Source: JACVRW01 sp963827065
GTDB lineage: Bacteria > Actinomycetota > Thermoleophilia > Solirubrobacterales > Thermoleophilaceae
NCBI GenBank assembly: GCA_963827065.1
Contig: CAWGZM010000008.1
Coordinates: 372,001 to 436,000 of the forward strand
Direction of reading: 5' to 3'
DNA length: 64,000 nucleotides
Part shown: positions 6,906 to 15,187 of the stretch, one piece after another
Layout: each line of letters starts with the position of its first letter
Position numbering within the stretch: the stretch's first letter is position 1
Notes under the pieces: generated by a model
Database searches by the model: none
What the model saw: only the letters and a program-made list of their open reading frames with translations
Told to the model about the DNA's origin: nothing
Made by a program: the position numbers and the translations under genes

Positions 6906-8832
6906 TCATGTGCGCCAGCGCCTCGATGGTGACCATCGGGTTGACGCCGGACGCGGTCGGGAACGCCGAGCCGTCGCACACGTAGAGGTCGCGCACGCTC
7001 CAGGTCTGGCCGTTCGGGTCGCAGACCGAGTCCCGCTCCGAGCCGCCCATGCGCGCGCTGCCCATGATGTGGAAGGAGACCGGCTGCGATTGGCCGGGCC
7101 CCCAGCCACAGGCGTCGGCGTCGCGCAGGAAGCCCTCGCGGTCGCCGCGCCGGCCCGGCTCGTAGGCGACCCACTTCGCATGCGAGGAGTAGATCAGCCG
7201 CGCGCCCATCGCCTCGACGAGCTCGGCGCCGCCGGCGATGCCGCGGCGCAGGTGGTCGACGTCCTCGGCGGTGAAGGCGTAGCGCACGACGGGCTCGCCG
7301 TCGCGGCCGAGGCGCACCTCGCCGTGGCCGTGATCACGGAGCAGGACGCCGACGCCGGCGGTGAAGGGAAGCGCCTGCATCAGGTCCTGGTGCGCGCGCC
7401 CGCCGCGCCAGGGCGAGAAGCTCAGGAGGATGCTCGGCGGGGTCGCCACGTGCTCGTACTTGATCCCGTAGCCCTTGCCGTCCATGTCCGCGTGCTCGTC
7501 GGAGAAGGTCGCGCTGAGCATTCCCTCCCAGGGCCGCACCTCGTCCTCCATCTGGCCCCAGACCACCATCACCGGGTGCAGGCGCAGGTGCTTGCCGAGG
7601 GCCTTCGAGCGCACGCCCGAGCGGGCCAGCAGCGCCGGCGTGTTGAGCGCGCCCGCGGCGCTCACGACCGCGCGCGAGTGGACCGTCACGCGGTGGCCCG
7701 CGGCCGTCCGCGCCTCGACCCCGCGCGCGGCGCCGCCCTCGACGATCACACGGTCGGCGCGCGTCCGCACGAGGATGCGCGTGCCGCCGTCGTAGGCGTC
7801 CTGCAGCCAGGTCTTGAGCGTCGACTGCTTCGCGCCCAGCGGGCAGCCGTAGTGGCACAGCCGGCAGACCTCGGCGCGGCAGCCGCGCACGTTGCGCTTC
7901 ATCACCTGTGAGTCCCAGCCGAGCCGGTCGAGCCCGCGCCGGATCGCCTCGTCGCGGAGGCTCGGGACGCTGTGCTCTTCGTTCACCGAGATCCGTTCCC
8001 ACACGGCGTCGAGGCTCTCGTCGAATGCCGGCCCGTCCACGGCGGGCAGGCCCATCGAGGCCCATTCGCGCCGCACGTGCTCGGGCGTGCGGAACGAGAA
8101 CGTGTAGTTGACGACCGTTCCGCCGCCGAGGCAGGCGCCCGCGAGCAGCCCGATGCTCCCGTCGTGCGAGGCCATGCCGCCGGCGTTCAGGTAGAGGCGC
8201 GAGAAGCCGGACAGCTCGTCGCCGTCGAAGTCCCGCTCCGAGTGGTAGGCACCCGCCTCAATCACGATCACGTCGAGTCCGGCGCCCGCCAGCACCGCCG
8301 CCGCCGTGCCGCCGCCGGCGCCCGAGCCGACGACGACGACGTCGCAGTCGAGCTCGGTGTCCGCCGTCACCTCGAGCGGCCGGATGCCGGGCGGCGGCGG
8401 GTTCTCGGGCGGGCCGAGCGCCCCGGGGTAGCCCATGGCGCCGAGCACCGGGTTGTCGCCGTTCCTGCCGTAGTAGGCGAGCAGCGTTCCCTTGCGCAGC
8501 GCCTGGAAGGCGGCGCGCCGCTGCGGGACGCGGCTGTCGGCCCAGGACAACAGCACCCGCTCGCGCTCGGTCTGCGAGAGCGAGCTGAACTGCCGGGGGC
8601 CTCCGCCCGCGACGGCGGCGAGCAGTCGCGTGTCCCAGAGGCCCAGCAGCTGGCCGACCTGCTTGCGCTCAGCGGCGCGCGGATTGCGGGCCACCAGCTC
8701 GAGCAGCGCGTCCGGTACGCCGATCTCGGTGGCCGCCGGCAGGCCCTCGCCCCCGGGCGCGAAGGTGTCGCAGATCGCCTCGAGCGCACGGCGCGCGCGG
8801 GGCCTCAGCTCGACGGCGCTCATGTCAAACAC
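6874..8832 (-). CDS. GMC-family oxidoreductase (long-chain alcohol oxidase-like)
   Basis: A 652-residue flavoprotein (649 from ATG 8823; GTG 8832 is the longest start, neither has a good ribosome site). After a helical N-terminal region of about 155 residues comes the FAD-binding motif VVVGSGAGGGTAAAVLAGAG, then a Cys-containing stretch CRLCHYGCPLGAKQST as in fatty-alcohol oxidase-type GMC enzymes, and the C-terminal GMC domain with HIMGSARMG and GVNPMVT carrying the probable catalytic His and Asn. Family members oxidise alcohols with FAD. The overlap with the next FAD oxidoreductase suggests a two-enzyme path. The alcohol substrate is unknown. Confidence 0.93.
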   Translation of the reverse strand: MFDMSAVELRPRARRALEAICDTFAPGGEGLPAATEIGVPDALLELVARNPRAAERKQVGQLLGLWDTRLLAAVAGGGPRQFSSLSQTERERVLLSWADSRVPQRRAAFQALRKGTLLAYYGRNGDNPVLGAMGYPGALGPPENPPPPGIRPLEVTADTELDCDVVVVGSGAGGGTAAAVLAGAGLDVIVIEAGAYHSERDFDGDELSGFSRLYLNAGGMASHDGSIGLLAGACLGGGTVVNYTFSFRTPEHVRREWASMGLPAVDGPAFDESLDAVWERISVNEEHSVPSLRDEAIRRGLDRLGWDSQVMKRNVRGCRAEVCRLCHYGCPLGAKQSTLKTWLQDAYDGGTRILVRTRADRVIVEGGAARGVEARTAAGHRVTVHSRAVVSAAGALNTPALLARSGVRSKALGKHLRLHPVMVVWGQMEDEVRPWEGMLSATFSDEHADMDGKGYGIKYEHVATPPSILLSFSPWRGGRAHQDLMQALPFTAGVGVLLRDHGHGEVRLGRDGEPVVRYAFTAEDVDHLRRGIAGGAELVEAMGARLIYSSHAKWVAYEPGRRGDREGFLRDADACGWGPGQSQPVSFHIMGSARMGGSERDSVCDPNGQTWSVRDLYVCDGSAFPTASGVNPMVTIEALAHMNARALAERLG

Positions 8833-8903
8833 TTTCGCGGGTCACGAGATCGTTGTCGAGTTCGAGTGGGAATAGATGTGCCTCCGCGCGCATCACCAAG
8901 TAC

Positions 8904-9563
8904 ATGGAGGGAAGCCCCGGCAGCGACAAGGAGCTCTTCGCGGTCGCCGCGCTGCGCGGGCTCGAGCTGACGGCGCCGCTGGGGCTGCGCGAGCGGATCG
9001 AGGCGGAGCGCGAGCGGGCGCGAGGCCCCGCCCGGCGGCGCCGCCTGAGTCTCGGCGGGGCGCTCGCAGGCCTGACCGCGGCAGCCGCCCTGCTGGTGGT
9101 GCTCCTGCTCCCCGGGGGGGCGGGAGGCCCGACGGTGGTCGAGGCCGCCGAGCTCGGCACGCGCCCCGCCACGGAGCCTGCACCCGGGCCCGGGCAGCCG
9201 AAGCTGCTCGACGCGTCCGCCTTCGGCCTGCCGTTCCCCGACTGGGCCGAGAAGTTCGGCTGGGAGCCGAGCGGCCGGCGCGTGGACGAGATCGACGGGC
9301 GCCGCGCCGTGACCGTCTTCTACGAGAAGGCCGGGCGCGAGATCGCGTACACGATCGTCTCGGGGGACTCGCTCCCGGCCCCCGAGCCCTCCGCGGGGGC
9401 GCGGCGCGAGGGCACGCCGCTCCGCTACGTGGCGCTCGACGGCCGCACGGTCGTGACCTGGGAGCGCGGCGGGCGGACATGCATCCTCAGCGGAGAGGGC
9501 GTGGCCGCGACCAAGCTGCTCGACCTGGCGGGCTGGAAGGGGCTCGGCGCGGTTCCGTTCTGA
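8904..9563 (+). CDS. Putative anti-sigma factor, single-span membrane protein
   Basis: A 219-residue protein with start ATG 8904. Residues 1-55 are charged and helical (the likely cytoplasmic sigma-binding part), about 58-82 is one membrane helix (LSLGGALAGLTAAAALLVVLLLP lies within it), and the rest is an exterior domain of about 135 residues with one Cys. It lies 3 bp before an ECF sigma gene on the same strand, which is the main evidence for an anti-sigma role. The HxxxCxxC zinc motif of ZAS anti-sigma factors is absent. The order (regulator first, sigma second) is the reverse of the common arrangement. Confidence 0.6.
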   Translation: MEGSPGSDKELFAVAALRGLELTAPLGLRERIEAERERARGPARRRRLSLGGALAGLTAAAALLVVLLLPGGAGGPTVVEAAELGTRPATEPAPGPGQPKLLDASAFGLPFPDWAEKFGWEPSGRRVDEIDGRRAVTVFYEKAGREIAYTIVSGDSLPAPEPSAGARREGTPLRYVALDGRTVVTWERGGRTCILSGEGVAATKLLDLAGWKGLGAVPF

Positions 9564-9566
9564 GCC

Positions 9567-10097
9567 GTGCGGGAGACTGACTGCCCGACGGTGTCCGTAG
9601 ATCCGCTTCGGCCGCTCGATCCCGCCCGCTTGGGCGATCACATCGACCGTCTCTACCGGGCGGCGGTCGGGCTGTGCGGATCGCACGCGGATGCCGAGGA
9701 CCTCGTCCAGGAGACCTACGTGCAGGTGCTGCGCAAGCCGCGCCTGCTGCGGTCGGACGACGACCTCGGCTACCTCATGCGCGTGCTTCGCAACACCTTC
9801 TACTCGCGCTACCGCACCGAGGCCCGGCGTCCGCGCGAGAACCCGCTCGAGGAGCACGAGGAGCTCGTGGAGGGACGGCCGCTCGCCCAGCCCGCCATGG
9901 CGGCCGAGGCCTCGGAGGTGATCGCAGCGGTCGCCGCGCTGCCCGAGCCCTACAGGGAGACGGTCGCCGCCGTCGACCTCGCGGGGCTCAGCTACAAGGA
10001 GGCGGCGCGGGCGCTGCGCACACGCGAGGGCACGGTGATGAGCCGCCTGAGCCGCGGCCGCGAGCAGATCGCGGACGCGCTTGGCTACACCTCGTAG
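9567..10097 (+). CDS. ECF-type RNA polymerase sigma factor (sigma-70 family)
   Basis: A 176-residue protein with region 2 (about 18-85: HADAEDLVQETYVQVLR and the following YLMRVLRNTFYSRYR) and region 4 (about 115-170: ALPEPYRETVAAVDLAGLSY and the EGTVMSRLSRGRE helix). Regions 1 and 3 are absent, as in extracytoplasmic-function sigma factors. It directs RNA polymerase to a small regulon. GTG 9567 follows the upstream stop by 3 bp; GTG 9591 is an alternative. Its 3' end overlaps the convergent MBL gene by 13 bp. It was probably held inactive by the membrane protein encoded just before it. Confidence 0.92.
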   Translation: MRETDCPTVSVDPLRPLDPARLGDHIDRLYRAAVGLCGSHADAEDLVQETYVQVLRKPRLLRSDDDLGYLMRVLRNTFYSRYRTEARRPRENPLEEHEELVEGRPLAQPAMAAEASEVIAAVAALPEPYRETVAAVDLAGLSYKEAARALRTREGTVMSRLSRGREQIADALGYTS

Positions 10098-10882
10098 ACG
10101 TCGCCGTGGCGCGCGACCTCGACCGGGCCGCCGAACGTCTCGGCCGCCTCGGCACGCGCCCACTCCCAGTCGAGCTCGTCGGAGATGTGGATGAGCACAA
10201 CGCGCTTGGCGCCCGCCTCGCGCGCCTGCGCGCCCGCCTCGGCCGGCGTGAGGTGGCCGCGCATGCCGGTGCGCTCGGGGCGCGGGAGGGTGGCCTCGAC
10301 GAGCATCAGGTCCGCCTCGCGCGCGAACTCCTTGAGGGCGTCGGTGGGGCTGCTGTCGGCGCCGTAGACGATCCGGCCGCCGCTGCCGTTCGAGGCCGCG
10401 ATGCTCATCGCGAACGTCTCGGTGAAGTGCGGAACCTCCTGGAAGCGAACGCACAGCGGGCCGAGCTCGATCTCGCTGGCCGGGTCGTACTCACGCAGGT
10501 CGAAGGCGTTCTCGATCAGGTCCTCGTTGCCCCAGGTCCCGACCACCCGGCGGAACGCGTCGCGGCCGCCGGGCGGCACGTGCAGCTCGGGGCGGGCGGG
10601 GTTGTCGGTGCCGGGCCAGCGGTCGACCGGCACCGGCTGCTGGCGCGGCGCGTAGGTCAGCGCGTACGAGTACGGCACGAGGTCGAGGAAGTGGTCGGCG
10701 TGGAGGTGCGAGATGACGACCGCGTCGACGTCGATGTAGTCGATCCGCTCGCGCAGCTTCCCGAACACGCCATTGCCGCAATCGACGACCACCGCGCAGC
10801 CGGCCTCCTCGACGAGGTAGCCCGAGCAGGCCCCGCCGGCGTCCTGCCAGGCGGGCGACTTGCCGAGCACGGTTAACCGCAT
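10085..10882 (-). CDS. MBL-fold metallo-hydrolase (RNase Z-like family)
   Basis: A 265-residue protein with the metal-binding motif SHLHADHFLD (about 59-68), further ligands in VPHFTET, YGADSSPTD and the C-terminal IHISDE region, and the short N-terminal beta strand MRLTVLGKSPAW. The arrangement resembles the RNase Z/ElaC-like branch of metallo-beta-lactamase-fold hydrolases, although the substrate is not evident. TAGGCT sits 6 nt upstream of the ATG with no Shine-Dalgarno, suggesting a leaderless transcript. The gene is convergent with, and overlaps by 13 bp, the sigma-factor gene. Confidence 0.88.
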   Translation of the reverse strand: MRLTVLGKSPAWQDAGGACSGYLVEEAGCAVVVDCGNGVFGKLRERIDYIDVDAVVISHLHADHFLDLVPYSYALTYAPRQQPVPVDRWPGTDNPARPELHVPPGGRDAFRRVVGTWGNEDLIENAFDLREYDPASEIELGPLCVRFQEVPHFTETFAMSIAASNGSGGRIVYGADSSPTDALKEFAREADLMLVEATLPRPERTGMRGHLTPAEAGAQAREAGAKRVVLIHISDELDWEWARAEAAETFGGPVEVARHGDVYEV

Positions 10883-10888
10883 CCGCGC

Positions 10889-10894
10889 AGCCTA
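10889..10894 (-). promoter_or_regulatory. Probable -10 box of the MBL gene (leaderless)
   Basis: TAGGCT on the minus strand, 6 nt before the ATG at 10882. The same hexamer lies 7 nt before the mapped-by-structure 5' end of the SRP RNA (45506-45511), which supports it being a -10 element with transcription starting at the A of the ATG. Confidence 0.5.
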
Positions 10895-10912
10895 CCCCCG
10901 ATTGCTGGACGT

Positions 10913-11116
10913 TTACCCGTTTGGCTGGGGGAATGCGTACGCGGCCGTGGTGCGCTCCGTCCGGAAGACGAACGCCAGCTGGCGCTCGGGTGCGAGCCCG
11001 CGCTCGGCGGGGCGGAAGGTGGTGCAGGGCTTCCCCAGGTTCAGCGCGCAGAGCTGGTTCTGGCGGAAGAAGCAGTCCTCGCAGCGGACGGGCTTCGTCT
11101 TCGGCACGAGTGCCAT
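10913..11116 (-). CDS. Small four-cysteine protein, unknown function
   Basis: A 67-residue protein starting at ATG 11116. Cysteines 12, 15, 23 and 31 (RCEDCFFRQ, LCALNLG, PCTTFRP) look like a small zinc-binding or Fe-S knuckle. The rest is basic with no membrane helix. I recall similar short proteins in related actinobacteria but cannot name a family. A longer frame upstream (to 11422) runs antisense over the neighbouring SDR gene and is not credible. The protein is encoded divergently from the SDR gene with a 121-bp spacer in which I see no clear motif. Confidence 0.62.
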   Translation of the reverse strand: MALVPKTKPVRCEDCFFRQNQLCALNLGKPCTTFRPAERGLAPERQLAFVFRTERTTAAYAFPQPNG

Positions 11117-11237
11117 GCAATAACAACCGCGGCCGGGATTCCAGTCGCGGTTTGCCGCAGTTTGCAGCCTCGCTCCAAACGGCCCCGCTCGGAGCGGATT
11201 TTTCAGGGGGGCGAACTTCGGGCAGCATGGGAGCTCC

Positions 11238-12152
11238 ATGGAGCTGATCACCGGAGCGAGCGGATACGTCGGCGGCCGGCTGCTGCGCCGGCTGGCGGCG
11301 GAGAGCCGGCCGCTGCGCGCGCTGGCGCGGCGGCCCGAGCGCGTGGAATCGCTGCCGGGCGTCGAGTCGGTACGCGCCGACCTGCTCTCCGGCGAGGGAC
11401 TCGAGGCCGCGCTCGACGGCATCTCGACGGCCTACTACCTCGTGCATTCGATGGAGCCCGCGAGTGACGGCGGCTTCGCCGCCCGCGATCGCCGCGCGGC
11501 GGAGACGTTCGGCCGGGCCGCCGCGACGGCCGGCGTCGAGCGGATCGTCTACCTCGGCGGCATCGCCCCCGCGGGACGACAGTCGGTGCATCTCGGCTCG
11601 CGCCTCGAGGTCGAGGAGATCCTGCTGGCCGCGGTGCCGCGCTCGACGGCGCTGCGGGCGTCGATCGTGATCGGCGCCGGTTCGTCCTCGTTCCGCCTGC
11701 TGGTGCGGCTGGTCGAGCGGCTGCGCGTGCTGCCCCTGCCGAGCTGGCGCGTCAACCGCACGCAGCCCATCGACGAGCGCGATGTGATCGACTACCTCGC
11801 ACGCACGCCCTCGGTGCCTGCTGCCGAGGGCCGTGCCCTGGACGTGGCCGGTCCTGACGTGGTGACCTATTCGGAGATGATCGAGCGGATCGCGGAGTCG
11901 ATGGGCGTCGGCCGCATGCCGCTCGGGCTGGGGGTCTCGATGACACCGCCCGCGAGCGCCGTGGTGGCCGCGGTAACCGGACAGCCGCTCGAGCTCGTAC
12001 GTCCCCTCATGGAAAGCCTCGAATCGGACATCCTCCCCCGCGACGCCGGCGAGGCGCCGCGGCTCTACGGGCTGAGGCCGCGCAGCTTCGAGCGGGCGCT
12101 CGACCACGCGCTCGCCGAGTGGGAGGCCAGCGAGCCGCTGGGGGCGCGATGA
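11238..12152 (+). CDS. NAD(P)-binding epimerase/reductase-like protein (atypical SDR)
   Basis: A 304-residue protein beginning MELITGASGYVGGRLLRRL, a Rossmann fold with the TGASGYVG dinucleotide motif of atypical short-chain dehydrogenases (NmrA/YbjT-like). The middle holds YYLVHSM and VYLGGI, and there is no classical YxxxK pair, so catalysis is uncertain. The gene overlaps the SRPBCC gene by 4 bp (ATGA), so both are made together; a role in lipid or quinone handling is possible but unproven. Confidence 0.85.
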   Translation: MELITGASGYVGGRLLRRLAAESRPLRALARRPERVESLPGVESVRADLLSGEGLEAALDGISTAYYLVHSMEPASDGGFAARDRRAAETFGRAAATAGVERIVYLGGIAPAGRQSVHLGSRLEVEEILLAAVPRSTALRASIVIGAGSSSFRLLVRLVERLRVLPLPSWRVNRTQPIDERDVIDYLARTPSVPAAEGRALDVAGPDVVTYSEMIERIAESMGVGRMPLGLGVSMTPPASAVVAAVTGQPLELVRPLMESLESDILPRDAGEAPRLYGLRPRSFERALDHALAEWEASEPLGAR

Positions 12153-12583
12153 AGGTCGAGCGCACGATCGAGATCGCCGCGCCCGCCAAGCAGGTCTACG
12201 ACATCGTCATGGACCCGTCGCGGCTGACTGACTGGGTCACGATCCACGATCGCCTCGAGGATGCCCCAAACGGGCGGCTGAAGCGCGGCTCGAAGCTCAC
12301 CCAGTGCCTGAAGCTCGCCGGCCGCCGCTTCACGGTGCGCTGGACGGTCGTGGAGAACGACCCCTGCCGGCGCGTCGTATGGGAGGGCCGCGGGCCGGTC
12401 GGATCCCAGGCCCGGGTCGAATACAGCTTCGCCGAGAACGGCAACGGAACTCGCTTCTCGTACATGAACCAGTACGACCTGCCGGGAGGCCCGGTCGGCC
12501 GGATCGCCGGGCACGCGGTCTCACGCGTAACCGAAAAGGAACTGGACGGCTCCTTGCAGCGACTGAAGTCACTGGTCGAATAA
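12149..12583 (+). CDS. SRPBCC/START-like ligand-binding protein
   Basis: A 144-residue protein from ATG 12149 that overlaps the stop of the SDR gene. The pattern MKVERTIEIAAPAKQVYDIV, then DWV, then VGSQARVEYSFAENGNGTRF is the polyketide-cyclase/START fold: an antiparallel sheet wrapped on a long C-terminal helix forming a hydrophobic pocket. Such proteins bind or modify hydrophobic small molecules. The coupling to an NAD(P)-binding protein suggests a shared substrate. Its TAA stop lies inside a palindrome in front of the next gene. Confidence 0.85.
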   Translation: MKVERTIEIAAPAKQVYDIVMDPSRLTDWVTIHDRLEDAPNGRLKRGSKLTQCLKLAGRRFTVRWTVVENDPCRRVVWEGRGPVGSQARVEYSFAENGNGTRFSYMNQYDLPGGPVGRIAGHAVSRVTEKELDGSLQRLKSLVE

Positions 12584-12596
12584 CAGTTACTGTTAT
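12580..12596. promoter_or_regulatory. AT-rich palindrome, probable operator before the winged-helix gene
   Basis: ATAACAGT-T-ACTGTTAT is a perfect 17-bp palindrome, strikingly AT-rich for this DNA, ending 5 nt before the next ATG and overlapping the previous stop codon. TGTTAT at its right end could be a -10 box for a leaderless transcript. An autoregulatory site for the winged-helix protein is the simplest reading. Confidence 0.5.
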
Positions 12597-12601
12597 CGGT
12601 C

Positions 12602-12985
12602 ATGGCTGACTTCCTGGATGAGAAGCGGAAAGAGATCGACGCGCGGCTGAAGGAACTGCGCCCGCTCGTCGACGAGTACCAGCGCCTCGAGAAGGCGGCG
12701 GCGGCCCTGGCGGGCGTCGGCAGCGGCGGCCGCACGCAGGGACGCACGGCGAGCCGACGCGGCGGCGCGTCAGGACGCGGTCGCGGTCGCGGGCGCGGCC
12801 GTCCCCGCGGCAGCGGGACGCGCGCGAAGGAGGCGATGGACCTCGTACGCACCCGTCCGGGGATCACGATCGGCGAGCTCGCCGATGCGATGGGGATAAA
12901 GGCGAATTACCTGTACCGGGTGATGCCCACGCTTGAGGCGGAGGGACAGGTAGTGAAGCGGGACGGCGGCTGGCACCCGGCCTAG
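12602..12985 (+). CDS. Winged-helix DNA-binding protein with coiled coil and RG-rich linker
   Basis: A 127-residue protein in three parts: an N-terminal coiled coil (about 1-38), a glycine/arginine-rich linker with RGRGRGRGRPRG (about 45-75) resembling AT-hook DNA-minor-groove contacts, and a C-terminal winged helix (about 78-125) with TIGELADAMGIKANYLYRVM. It is likely a DNA-binding or nucleoid-associated regulator acting as a dimer. It is preceded by a perfect AT-rich palindrome. The target genes are unknown. Confidence 0.8.
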   Translation: MADFLDEKRKEIDARLKELRPLVDEYQRLEKAAAALAGVGSGGRTQGRTASRRGGASGRGRGRGRGRPRGSGTRAKEAMDLVRTRPGITIGELADAMGIKANYLYRVMPTLEAEGQVVKRDGGWHPA

Positions 12986-13006
12986 AGCGCTACGTCGATC
13001 GTCACT

Positions 13007-13045
13007 GTCCTGACTTGAGGGCGTATAGCGCCCCCAAGTCAGGAC
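13007..13045. terminator. Long hairpin between convergent genes, possible bidirectional terminator
   Basis: GTCCTGACTTGAGGGCG and its near-complement pair over 17 bp with one mismatch, around a TATA-containing loop. It lies between the stops of the winged-helix gene (+) and mdh (-). There is no long T-run on either side, so termination is inferred from place and strength. A second hairpin of the same style is at 20558-20588. Confidence 0.5.
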
Positions 13046-13072
13046 GGCGAAGAGATCCACCGCGGGCCGGAG

Positions 13073-14047
13073 CTACAGCAGGCCCAGCTCCCGCACGGCG
13101 TTCCGCTCCTCCTTGAGCTCGTTCACCGTGGCGTCGATCTTCGACTGGGCGAAGTCACCCACCTCGAGGCCCTGCTCGATCGAGTACTCGCCGCCGCCCG
13201 GCACGCGCACCGGGAAGCTCGACATGATTCCCTCCTCGACCCCGTAGGAGCCGTCCGACGGTACCGCCATCGAGCGCAGGCCGTCCGCTCCGAGAGTCCA
13301 GTCGCGCACGTGGTCGATCGCGGCGTTCGCGGCGCTCGCCGCGGATGACGCGCCGCGCGCCTCGATGATCTCGGCGCCGCGCTTCCCGACGCGCGGGATG
13401 TACTCGTTCTCGTACCAGTCCATTTCGACCTGATCGGAGGCGCGCCGGCCGTTCACCTTTGCGTTGAACAGGTCGGGGAACATGGTTGGTGAGTGGTTTC
13501 CCCACACGACGAGGTCCTGGACGTCGTCGACTCCCACGGCCAGCTTTTCCGCGAGCTGCGCGACGGCCCTGTTCTCGTCGAGGCGGGTCATCGCGGTGAA
13601 GCGCTCGCGCGGTATGTCACCCGCATGTGACATGGCGATCAGCGCGTTCGTGTTCGCCGGGTTACCCACCACGAGCACACGCACGTCAGCGGCGGCGCCG
13701 GCGTTCAGGGCCTCCCCCTGCGGCTTGAAGATCTGCCCGTTTGCCTCGAGCAGGTCGGCGCGCTCCATGCCCTTGGTGCGCGGCCGGGCGCCCACCAAGA
13801 GCGCCACCTTGACGCCATCGAAGGCCTTGACGGGGTCGTCGAAGATCTCGGTCGATGCGAGCAGGGGGAACGCGCAGTCCTGCAGTTCGAGCGCAGTTCC
13901 CTCGGCGGCCTTGACCGCGTCCGGGATCTCCAGCAGGCGCAGGTCGATCTTCTCGTCGGGACCGAGCATCTGCCCGGAGGCGATGCGGAACAGCAGGGCG
14001 TATCCGATCTGGCCGGCAGCGCCGGTGACGGTGACAGTGGTTGCCAT
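13073..14047 (-). CDS. mdh: Malate dehydrogenase
   Basis: A 324-residue NAD-dependent malate dehydrogenase of the cytosolic-type (MDH-2) group. GAAGQIGYALLFRIASG is the NAD-binding motif, RPRTKGMER carries the substrate arginines, NPANTNALI the nicotinamide contact, and WGNHSPTMFPD the catalytic His. It interconverts malate and oxaloacetate in the TCA cycle. Its ATG follows the isocitrate dehydrogenase stop codon with no spacer, so the two are co-transcribed. Confidence 0.97.
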   Translation of the reverse strand: MATTVTVTGAAGQIGYALLFRIASGQMLGPDEKIDLRLLEIPDAVKAAEGTALELQDCAFPLLASTEIFDDPVKAFDGVKVALLVGARPRTKGMERADLLEANGQIFKPQGEALNAGAAADVRVLVVGNPANTNALIAMSHAGDIPRERFTAMTRLDENRAVAQLAEKLAVGVDDVQDLVVWGNHSPTMFPDLFNAKVNGRRASDQVEMDWYENEYIPRVGKRGAEIIEARGASSAASAANAAIDHVRDWTLGADGLRSMAVPSDGSYGVEEGIMSSFPVRVPGGGEYSIEQGLEVGDFAQSKIDATVNELKEERNAVRELGLL

Positions 14048-15130
14048 CTACGAATTCATCTCCTCGATTACGGCGTCGGCGAACTCACTCGTACCCACGG
14101 CGGAGGGGTCGTCACGCGTCGGCTTCAAGTCGTACGTGACCTTGTCGCCCTCGCGGATCACCTCGGCGATGCCGCGCTCCATGCGGTCGGCCGCCTCGGT
14201 CTCGTTCAGGTGGCGCAGCATCAGCACGCCGGAGAGCATCAGGGCGGTCGGGTTGACCTTGTTCTGGCCCTTGTACTTCGGCGCCGAGCCGTGCGTCGCC
14301 TCGAAGATGGCGCCGGTCGTGCCGATGTTCGCCCCGGGCGCGAGGCCGAGCCCTCCGATCATCCCCGCGCCGAGATCCGAGACGATGTCGCCGTACAGGT
14401 TCGGCAGCACGATCACGTCGTACTCCTCGGGCCGCGACACGAGCTGGTTGCAGAGGTTGTCGATGATGCGGTCCTCGAACTCGATGTCCGGGTGCCGCTC
14501 CGCGACCTGGCGCGCGACCTCCAGGAAGAGGCCGTCCGAGAACTTCATGATGTTGGCCTTGTGCGCGGCCGTGACCTTCTTGCGGCCGTTCTCCTCCGCG
14601 TACCGGAAGGCCGACTCGACGATGCGGTCCGACCCGAACACGGAGATCGGCTTGATCGAGATGCCCGATCCGTCACGGGTCGGCGAATCGAGCTCGTCGG
14701 CCAGGAAGCGCCGCAGCTTCTCCGCCTCTTCCGACCCCTGCTCGAACTCGATGCCGGCGTAGAGGTCCTCGGTGTTCTCGCGAATGATCACGAGGTCGGT
14801 CTCGGGGAAGCGCGTGCGCACGCCCTCATAGGCCTTGCAGGGGCGCACGCAGGAGTAGAGGTCGAACTCCTTGCGCAGTGCGACGTTGATCGAGCGAAAG
14901 CCGGAGCCGACCGGCGTGGTGGTCGGCCCCTTGATGGCGACGCCGCGCTCCCGAATCGAGTGGAGGGTGCGCTCCGGCAGCGGGTTGCCCTCCGACTCGT
15001 AGACGTCGACGCCGGCGTCCTGGAGGTCCCAGTCGAACTCGACGCCGGTGGCCTCGAGCACGCGCCGAGTCGCCTCGGCAAGCTCGGGCCCGGTGCCGTC
15101 GCCCGGGATGAGGGTGACTCTGTGTGTCAA
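14048..15130 (-). CDS. Isocitrate dehydrogenase, probably NAD-dependent type
   Basis: A 360-residue protein of the isocitrate/isopropylmalate dehydrogenase family. VTLIPGDGTGPELAEATRRV opens the protein; IRENTEDLYAGIE is typical of NAD-type isocitrate dehydrogenases (IDH3-like); KANIMKFSDGLF and NLYGDIVSDLGAGMIGGLG form the active site and metal site. It oxidises isocitrate to 2-oxoglutarate. I chose TTG 15130, with AAAGGA 6 nt upstream, because the frame continues upstream only as an antisense artefact. Homoisocitrate or isopropylmalate activity is less likely given the mdh and sdh neighbours. Confidence 0.9.
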   Translation of the reverse strand: MTHRVTLIPGDGTGPELAEATRRVLEATGVEFDWDLQDAGVDVYESEGNPLPERTLHSIRERGVAIKGPTTTPVGSGFRSINVALRKEFDLYSCVRPCKAYEGVRTRFPETDLVIIRENTEDLYAGIEFEQGSEEAEKLRRFLADELDSPTRDGSGISIKPISVFGSDRIVESAFRYAEENGRKKVTAAHKANIMKFSDGLFLEVARQVAERHPDIEFEDRIIDNLCNQLVSRPEEYDVIVLPNLYGDIVSDLGAGMIGGLGLAPGANIGTTGAIFEATHGSAPKYKGQNKVNPTALMLSGVLMLRHLNETEAADRMERGIAEVIREGDKVTYDLKPTRDDPSAVGTSEFADAVIEEMNS

Positions 15131-15187
15131 GGAGTTCCTTTCGGGGATTCTGTTTCGGGTCCGGAAGCCTGCCACCATTTCAAATCC

